Positions 50,301 to 59,300 of a stretch of DNA of 64,000 bases are shown here, in pieces. The notes beneath the pieces are model-generated. The model saw nothing but the letters and a program-made list of their open reading frames with translations. It ran no database searches and was not told the origin of the DNA. The stretch's first letter is position 1. Every line of letters starts with the position of its first letter. The position numbers were made by a program, and so were the translations under genes. Source of the stretch: Marisa cornuarietis (taxonomy: Eukaryota > Mollusca > Gastropoda > Architaenioglossa > Ampullariidae); assembly GCA_004794655.1 (NCBI GenBank), contig SMMW01000145.1, positions 688,501-752,500 of the forward strand, written 5' to 3'.

Positions 50301-53300
50301 CATCACCATGAGTACAGTTCATTAATTTTTACTTGATATGAGACTGTTGAAGTCCACTGCCTGCAGGAATAGACTATCACAGGGTGACATAGTGTTTGTA
50401 ACCCTGTGTGTAAAAGACTTGTTCAAAATTCCTTGGGACAGACTTTTATTTCTTCTGAATTTACAAAAAGTGCATTTTCAGGATAGATTTAGGTAGGAGC
50501 ACTTAATTTCTCCTTATTTCAATTGTTTCTTGTAAGCTTGTTTTGTCCATATATCTCTTGAAGTTCTTTTTAAAATCATTTTCGAAAATAGAGTAATTAT
50601 GTGCATTGTAGAGTTACTAGCTCAATATTCATGTGTCTTGAATGAGTTAATGACAGTAATGGATTTCTTGATAATCTATTATGGGCTTAGGGGCTACAAC
50701 TGCTCTTCAACTAAATAAATTACTCCCCTATCTGCTAGGGGTCCACAGTAGCTAACTGCCTCCATCCGTGACTGCTAATTAAGGCCATGTGGTGCAAAAG
50801 TCACAGCCGTGTAGCGAACAGGTAGAAGCACAGCGTGCAAAGCAGGTGCCATTAGAATAAGATTTGGCTTTGTGAAAATGTACAAAAATCTTCAACATAA
50901 GAACACCCTAGCAAACAGTTGACAAGCCAAGTAGTCAAGCAGTACAATAAAAATTCAAAACATCTTTATTAATCCTATTCAGGAAATTATTTGTCTGCCA
51001 ATGTTACTATTACATAATACATCTGACATTATATGATACCTCAAGGATGACATTAAATATAAACATACATAAAAACAAAACCAGAAATATCAAGCACTCA
51101 AGGAATGGGAGCCAGCAGTGTAAGAAGCTTCACTCAAAGATGCGGATTGCCACCGGAATAAAAGAGTGCAAATAGCATGTGGTTTTGTCCCGGGGAACTC
51201 TAAACCTACCACCTCTGTCTATGCGTCTGTTTTCAAATTCCTGTCAGTGGATGAGAGCTGGCAGCAGGCTGATAGGTAGGCTAAAGAATGTGACGACAGT
51301 GAAGTGTTCATGCAGTGTAACTGATGAACTAAACAAAAAGATTGCTGAGCTATTTTCACAGACCCTTACATACCAGTCAAGGGTGAATGAACCTGGGTAC
51401 AATGTAGCTCTTAGCAGCCAGGGCTGGCTCCCCCCACCTTTTCTGACCAGGGTAATAATTTATTTACTTGAAATGCTTTTGTAGCCTCTAAGGTCCTAAT
51501 ATTTGGGTTGTCTGGTAAGTATCAAAGAAAAAGCATTAACAAGGAAAATGTCTTTTTTTTATTTATTGCTATGCTTAACTTGGGTTTAGAAAAGAAGAGT
51601 GAAAGCTATATCTGAATATGAAGACATCTTGTATCTCTGATAAGACTCTTAAGATTAGTTTGAGACATACTCTTTTCTCTAAGATTATAAATGTTAGGTC
51701 AGGCCTAAAATCAGTTTATGTTGAATATTCATTAAGTGTATCCATAAGGAACTGCCAGAATCCATCTTTCTTTGACATTACAGTCTAGTTTTTTTATTCG
51801 AGTATCTAATGTATATTCAAGAATGCTTAAAAGCTGGCTTATAGCAAGTGTCAAAAGTTAACAAATGTTATCTGGTGACAGAGTTTCATGTTAATCTTTT
51901 TCTTTCCATTCAGTGGGAAGGACACTGATAGTTCAGCTTTAGAAGAAGAAGGAGATGATCTTAAAGCTATGGAGGCGAAGATCCGTTGCTTGGGCATGAA
52001 AAAAAAGCCCTCTCAAGGTAAAGAAAGTGATGTTTTCACACATATGCTATGTCCTCATCTTTCCAAAACTGTGCCATGATAGCACAGATAGGTAGCAGAA
52101 GTTTGTCCCATTCTACATTCATTTCTTTTGTTTTGTTTTGTTTTGTTGTTGCTGCTAGTTTTTTGCTTTTTTTTTCAGAACAATGATGATACCAAGATTT
52201 TGTTTTTTGCTTTAAAGTTCTCTCCCTTTGTTTTTGTATTACACCATCACACCTTCCTTCCTCCCCACCTTCCATCCACCCTCCAACTATAAAATTCCAC
52301 CACTGTTTTAAAAAATTGAAATAAATTAATTTTCTTAGGATTGGTTTAAAATGATAAAAAATTCAAATATTTGTACTAAAAAAAAGTTTTGTATGTTGTA
52401 TGTTGTACACCTCTATCAAATCCTGATAAATTCAAATGTTTTTATAAAGGCAATGATAATTCACACAGAAAATCAATGAGCCTTTTGTCAATTTTCTTCT
52501 TGATGACCACAAATGTTAACTGTTACTTTAAAAAAATTATTTTACTTTATTGTTAGTATTAGTATTGTTAGTATTTTTAAATGTCAGATTTATTTGAGTG
52601 GCACAGCCTTTCCAATCTTTCCTTGCAGGCATGGCTAGCATAGACAGCAGCGCACCTGAAACCACATCGAGTGACAACTCGCCCACTCTGGTCAGGAGAA
52701 ACTTTGCAAAGCACCAAGGTCCCGGCTCCGATAGTGGCAGCAGTGGGGAGAGTGATTCTCTAGGTTCATCGAGCTCAGGAGACAAGGCTGCATGCAATGC
52801 ACATAGGGACAATGAGAGGTATTCTTAGATCTATGTTTACAAATCTGATTATGTGCATACATGATGAAGTAGTTATGCATGCAAGCATACATGAATGAAC
52901 ATGCACACACACACACCTACTCTCTCTCTCTCTCATGCACACATGCAGAATATATAGTCAAGTGAAAGTTAACTGGAAATATATTCATCACAACTTATGT
53001 ATGTAATATAACATGTTTTCCTATAATCGCTAAGATTGTCCTTTCTTACTGGTGTTTCCTCAGGCTAACTGTAAAGTAAACATTTTCTATCAACAATAAA
53101 ATGGCCTTACGTGGTTCAAGAATTGCTTTAGACTAGTGTTTGTAAATTTGTCTAAAGATAACTTGCCTGCTTTCATTATATTGTTTGTTTGTTTGTTTTT
53201 TTTGAGGATGCAAACAATTAACAATCATCAGTTTAATAAACATAAAATCTTTCTCCCTCATTCATCTCTCCCTTTATCTTGCTTCCATCTTCCCTCCATC

Positions 53301-56300
53301 GTTAGTCCATCCATCACAGTATTCTGTTTGCCTTTCTGTAGATTTAGAGTCATATTTATTTCTTCATTCCATACAATCTTAACTATTGGAACAAAACTTT
53401 GGTCATCGTTTCAGTCCACCTACTCCATACGTAGCACGTATGCTGCCCCAGCAATTGCTTATTGACAACCGTATGTCATCTACTGGCATCAAAGGGCTGA
53501 GGTTAGTGCTGAGGTTGAGGCCAGATATAAAGAATGTAAGATTTGTCTCAAGCTCACAAATACAAATGGAATGAATGTCAAACTTTCTCTGTTGATTCTT
53601 CCCAGCCCAATTTTTTTTCATAAAAAAAAAAAACTCCACAAATGAAGGAGTAATGGTATGTTATAAATTTTACAGATCATTTGGTAAAACTGTTATTAAT
53701 TTATGTAGAAAGTCATAGCCTTCATAATGCCAACAATTCCCAGTCAGCTTTGTAAAGTTGTGTTCTTAATGCAGGTATAAAGGGAAAACTCGCATAATGC
53801 CAACAGTTCCCAATCAGCCTAGTGAAGCTTCTGCCCACTTCATGTTTGAGCTTGCCAAGACTGTTCTACTGAAAGCTGGGGGCAGCAGTGCAACCTCGCT
53901 GTTCACCCAGCCATCCTCCTCCACACCTCATGCAGGTCCCCACCGCCATCTGCACCTCTGCGCCTTTCAGATTGGGCTTTATGCTCTTGGCCTGAGCAAC
54001 TGTGTGTCACCTAACTGGCTGTCCCGCACCTATTCCTCCCATGTGTCCTGGATAGCAGGTATCACTTGTAGGCTGGCTTGTTGCAGTCTGTGCATTCTGA
54101 ATTGTTGTAAAATTATTTTATTATTAGTTTCTTTTCAAAAACCTATTTACAAGGAGACAGATTCAAGAAAACAGAATGAACTTCTGACTTAAAATTTATT
54201 GCCTAGTTCATCAAGCTAATTTCTCTTGATATATAAATACCTTTTCATTTTTAAAAAAGAAGTGGTTTTCATGAAAAAATCTGTGCACCGTAACCTGCCC
54301 GTACACACATGCATATAGAGAGATGTGTCCAGACATATGATCCCAATCACACATTAGTTTCATCAAGACATATCATGATGATATTTGTCTCATTAACTCC
54401 TAAGATCTACCTGTTGTGCACTCATTGTTTCTTCTGCAGGTCAAGCTATGGAGATAGGGAGCGCAGCAGTACGCATTATCATTGATACATGGGAGGGTCA
54501 CTTGACTCCCCCAGAAGTTGCTTCTCTAGCAGATCGTGCCTCCAGAGGTCGTGACCCCACCATGGTACGGGTGGCAGCAGAGCTAGCCCTGTCCTGCCTG
54601 CCCCATGCACACGCCCTCAACCCTACAGAGGTAAAAAACCACCCTGTCAATCCCATCATTTCTAATTTTTTAGGAAATGGTTTTTATTATCAGAATTCCT
54701 TGAAGGGAGACACCGTAACTTAGAATTTGAAACAAAATTTCTTTTTTTGACCTTACTATATGACATGACCATTGGATACATTTTCCCTTTAACCATCAAT
54801 GGTGAGGAAGCAGGTGCCAGTGAGCAATAGCTATAAAGGCAATAGCACAGTCAGTCCACCAGTTTTTTCTATGGTTACAGTGGCATTCGCCACAGGCTTT
54901 GCTCTCTGCTCCTGAGCCACTTGCTGTGCTAGCCACCTGTCTGTGCAATGTGTTAAGCCTTTGTGTCCTAGATTAGTCACTTTTTGTGCTTTGCTTTTAA
55001 ACACAGACTTTTGTTGCACTTCACAGAACACACTTTACGAAGCTTCTGCAAGAAATACCAAGTCATCTGTTGCTGCCTGCAGTAGGGAAAAACAAACATT
55101 TACATCACCTTGCCAACTTTTCGTCATACCAGCTCTGGCTGGTCACTGTTCCTACCTGTTTTCAGTTTTACTTGTTCCCTTCATTTGTTGTTGGCCCTGG
55201 GTCAGGACAGTGACCTTGATGGCCTTTACCTCAATCCAGCAACTAAGACTATATCACAGCAAGGCAGCCAGCCCTGTAAACAGATGGCACATGCAGAGAA
55301 AGCACTGCGTGCCCCGACGAGAGCTGAACCCTGGACAGTGAACTTTCACTGTATTGATGACAGGTGCTAACTGTTGCGCTACCGGACCACCCAGCAGCAG
55401 GCTAAAGCGGAGAGACCTTTACTGGTGATGACTCCCACCCCTACCAGGCATTCCCCAAAGCAGTTGAAACTTCGTGGGGTAACTTCTTTCTGAGTCCATC
55501 ATATAGATGCTTCCTTTAGAGGTCAGAGTCATGCATGCACATGTCATGTTAGTGCCACATCCATGTCAGGCACATGTCATGCTAGTGCCACATCCAGGTC
55601 ACAGAATTCTCCTCCTCTTTCTGTCAACTGATCTCCCACAGGCCAGTCTAGTCCATGGTCCATGGAAGAGGGGAGTTTTTACCTGTGACAGTGAAGACAT
55701 GAGCAGACAAGGATCTGCTTCTTATGCTGTTAGGTGCCAAACAGGCGTGCCGGTGCTTTCCTGAGTTCTCTTTCCTGACTGTTTTTCTTACCTACAGGCA
55801 GCAATACCTTCATCTCCAGTGCTTCCTCAGTCAGCTTTAGATGTGTTCTCTCCAAGTGTATCTGCTGCAGTTCTAGAGACGTGACAGTACACACTGCTCC
55901 TCTAACGCTTTTGGGATTAATCTCAGATGTGCAACATGCCAGAATATGCTAATCGAACACATTGTGTTGCTTCCCTCCTCCTAATAACTGTCATGTCCTC
56001 TCTGGTAAGGTCAAAGAGAAAATGAATTTTTATCATAATTTTTTTTCTTCAAGCCTTTCCAAGTGACATAACATTGAGTACCTTCAAACCTCCTTACTGT
56101 TTGGTTGGGTTACTCGTGATAAAAAAAAAACCTGATGTATTGGCTGTGCTGTTGCCATTATAGCTGTCTGATGGCTACTGCTTACCTGAAAAGGGGAGTG
56201 GCCCACACACTAGTAATGTGCAAACTCACTGTCAGTCAGCTTTCGATGGTCAGAGAGATAATGTAGGCTATCATCTGCTGTGGTCACTCTCATAAAAGAG

Positions 56301-59300
56301 AATTACAAAAAAAAATAATTCATTTTTCAGACTGTGTCCTTAAATGCACATGCTTGCATAACAGGTACAACGAGCCCTGTATCAATGCCGGGAACAGAGC
56401 TGGGACATGCTTGAGAGGGCGTGCCTTGCAGTTGAGCAGGCGGCAGCGGGCGGTGGAGTGTTTCCGGAAGTGTTGTTTGAAGTGGCCCGCCATTGGTATG
56501 AAATGTCAGAGGAGACAAGTCCAACACCTGCTCTGTTGGATGCACAAGGTTCAAACAGAGCTCAGCCAGGTTCTGTCACACAGAGGCATGATTTGGATAA
56601 CTCACCTGTCATGGGTGTGGCTACTTCTGCCAATGTCACTCAGGTAGAAGAATCTATTTATGATATTGCCATGGTGATAAGCAGATGTTTTCATTCTTCT
56701 GGTAGTTTGCTCATTTAACCACTTTTCTGCTCAAGTAGATTCATGTTAAACCAGATCACAAACCTTATATCTTGTTGTCAGGATTAATAATCATAAAAAC
56801 TGAGTCAAAAATACAATAATATGAGACCTCATTAAATGTTTATCAGGACCGCCATTAAATTCCTTAAGCAGTAAAAGAGAAATGGACGTTGAAGTTATCT
56901 AGCGTTTATTACTGGGTAATTTACCAGAGAATAGAACCATAAATTATCTAGCCCTTTAAACCCTTATTACTGGGTAACTTTCCACAGAATAGAAGCATGA
57001 GTCATTTTCGTGATTTAGACGTTGTGTGAAAATATTATGATGTGCAGCACTGATACTTAGACAGTTACTTCATTTGAATGTTTTTCTGTGCAATGTGCAA
57101 TGCAGTCCAGCAGTTTGCCAATAGTAGAGCGCTCCAGTCCTGTGTCCATTGGCACTGTGCATTACACACAGGCAGCAGCCGTGGCCGTGGCAGCAGCTGG
57201 CATGGTCAGTCAGGCCCAGGTGACATCCAGTCCTCAGCTCCTTACTTCAGGCCCTGTTGCACAAGCTGTTGTTCTGCCTTACACTCACGCCCTTCCACCC
57301 CAAGGGGGGCCCCCAGCACAGTTGCAGCCATCTGCATACTTGCCACCAGCAGCTTACAACTATGTGCAACAGGTCAGTGGCTTCTCTTCAGACAAGATGA
57401 TTGTGTATGTGGTAATTAACCGTGCTTGACCATCCTTATTCCATTTGATGGTGTTCACTTTACTGCTGACTTTTTTAAATTTGGCTTTCTAATTGACAAA
57501 AGAATTCAAGACTACTTTGTCCGAAGTAATGTTTTTAGTATTTCTGTTTTTGTTTTGGTCAGCTCAGGCTGTTGGTTTTAAGCGACAAATAATTTTGATA
57601 GGCTGATGATCAAAAAAAGAAAAAGAGGATGTCAGCTTTTCTGTAGGCACGCTCCTGGTGCCTGGTACATATCCCATATTTATCCCATGCAAAAGATAAA
57701 AATGATATTTTATACAGCACAGAGCAGAGGTAGAATACAGAAATACATCCACAACATTGTTCTCTTAATGATTGTCTTACAGAACAGGTATCAAGAGCAG
57801 TTACAAGTGTGAAAATGCTGCACACAATCTGATCCACATAATGTAAAAGATGCAGTACACAGTCTGATCCACATAATGTACAAGATGTTGAATACAGTTT
57901 GATCTCCATATAATGTACAAAGTGTAGTTAAAAGGGTGAAGTTAATGTCCCACATCCTGACCTAGTCCTCGTAGTGTTTTGTCATCTTTTATCAGCTCAG
58001 TGCCAGTCTCTAACATTAAACATAAGCCAGAAAGGGTAGGGTATAAGAGTTTACTTGATTATTCTTGTCTCTCTGTGGTGAGATAAATGTTTCTTTCTCA
58101 GTGCATGGTGTAAGTACTTAGTGACCTGGTGTACAGTGTTTGTGTGAGCTTGTCATGTCTTGTTTTGTCCCACTGTCCTGTGGACAGGTGGCGCCAGGAA
58201 CATTTCACCAGCACTCCTACTCACAGCATCACCTGCCTCTCCACTCACATGGTCTTCATGCAGCTTACGTCACCTCATACGCCCCCTACCCCACCCAGGC
58301 CACCTTTGCAGCCTCTCCCATGCAGGGCCTTGCTGCTGGGCCTGGAGGCCAGCTGTACCACACATCTGCTGCCCCTCCACACCTGCGGCAGGTTGCCTCG
58401 ACAGTACCGGCTGCTGTGCAAGTCTACTCCCCTTCTTGCCAAGTCAGCTCCCACTCCCTGGCAACACCTGCCGCGCCGACTGTGGCTCACATCCATGCCA
58501 TTCACTCTGTGGACAATGGTGCCAACCCTGGGACTAGTGCTGTTAATTCTGGTGAGGTGGAGTTCACTCCTAGATTTACATTTGACAAAAATACTTGTTG
58601 GTGCATTTTTGTGAGACACTTGATACCATACCCAGAGACACACAATGCCAAGTCTAGAGAGGTCACTTACACCAAGGCCAGATCTTGTATGCTGTGGCAC
58701 TTTTTCTCTGCCAGACCATGCAGTGCATTTTTGTATTGTGCTTCGCATTTTTGCTAAATTTTTATTTTATTAGACAACCTGACATCTGATGGGCATTTTT
58801 TTGTCTTTCACATGCCATGCCATAGACATAGTGATCCACTAGGTGAGGGGATTTTATCTTTAAAAGGTCAAGTCGCTCGCTGAGCAAAAATCGCTGGAAA
58901 CAGCACAAACTATCACAAAAACATATTCCAGTGGTATTTTATGACAAAGACGCACAAGAGATTTTATATTAATATTTTTCTCTTAAGCACACCTGGATTT
59001 GTCGAGAAAACAGGAAGTGACAAAACGAACATATTTCTAAAACTAGCTTCATTTGCACTAGCTGAAGTCGATGAGAAAAGATGCAATCCTCGTTAAAAGA
59101 AAACTGACCAGGACACATTGTGCTGTTGCTGAATGTTCTCTTCGACACTCAAATGGAGTTAGTTTGTACTCATGAAGGAAATCCTAAAGATAATGGCAGC
59201 AAACGCCAGTGGATTCATTTTGTTCAAACGTGGCATGCGAACTTTGTCCCCACACCGGACTCAAGAATTTGCTCAAAACATTGCAAAATGGATTGTTATC

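Noticed and set aside
51179..51484. 101-codon plus-strand frame in ZSWIM8 intron 16
   Set aside because: The region is better explained by an antisense RT C-terminal fragment; no splice sites support an exon.
58129..58614. 161-codon frame overlapping ZSWIM8 exon 24
   Set aside because: Shadow frame of a Pro/His/Ala-rich exon; the phase-0 frame from 58188 matches both neighbouring exons.
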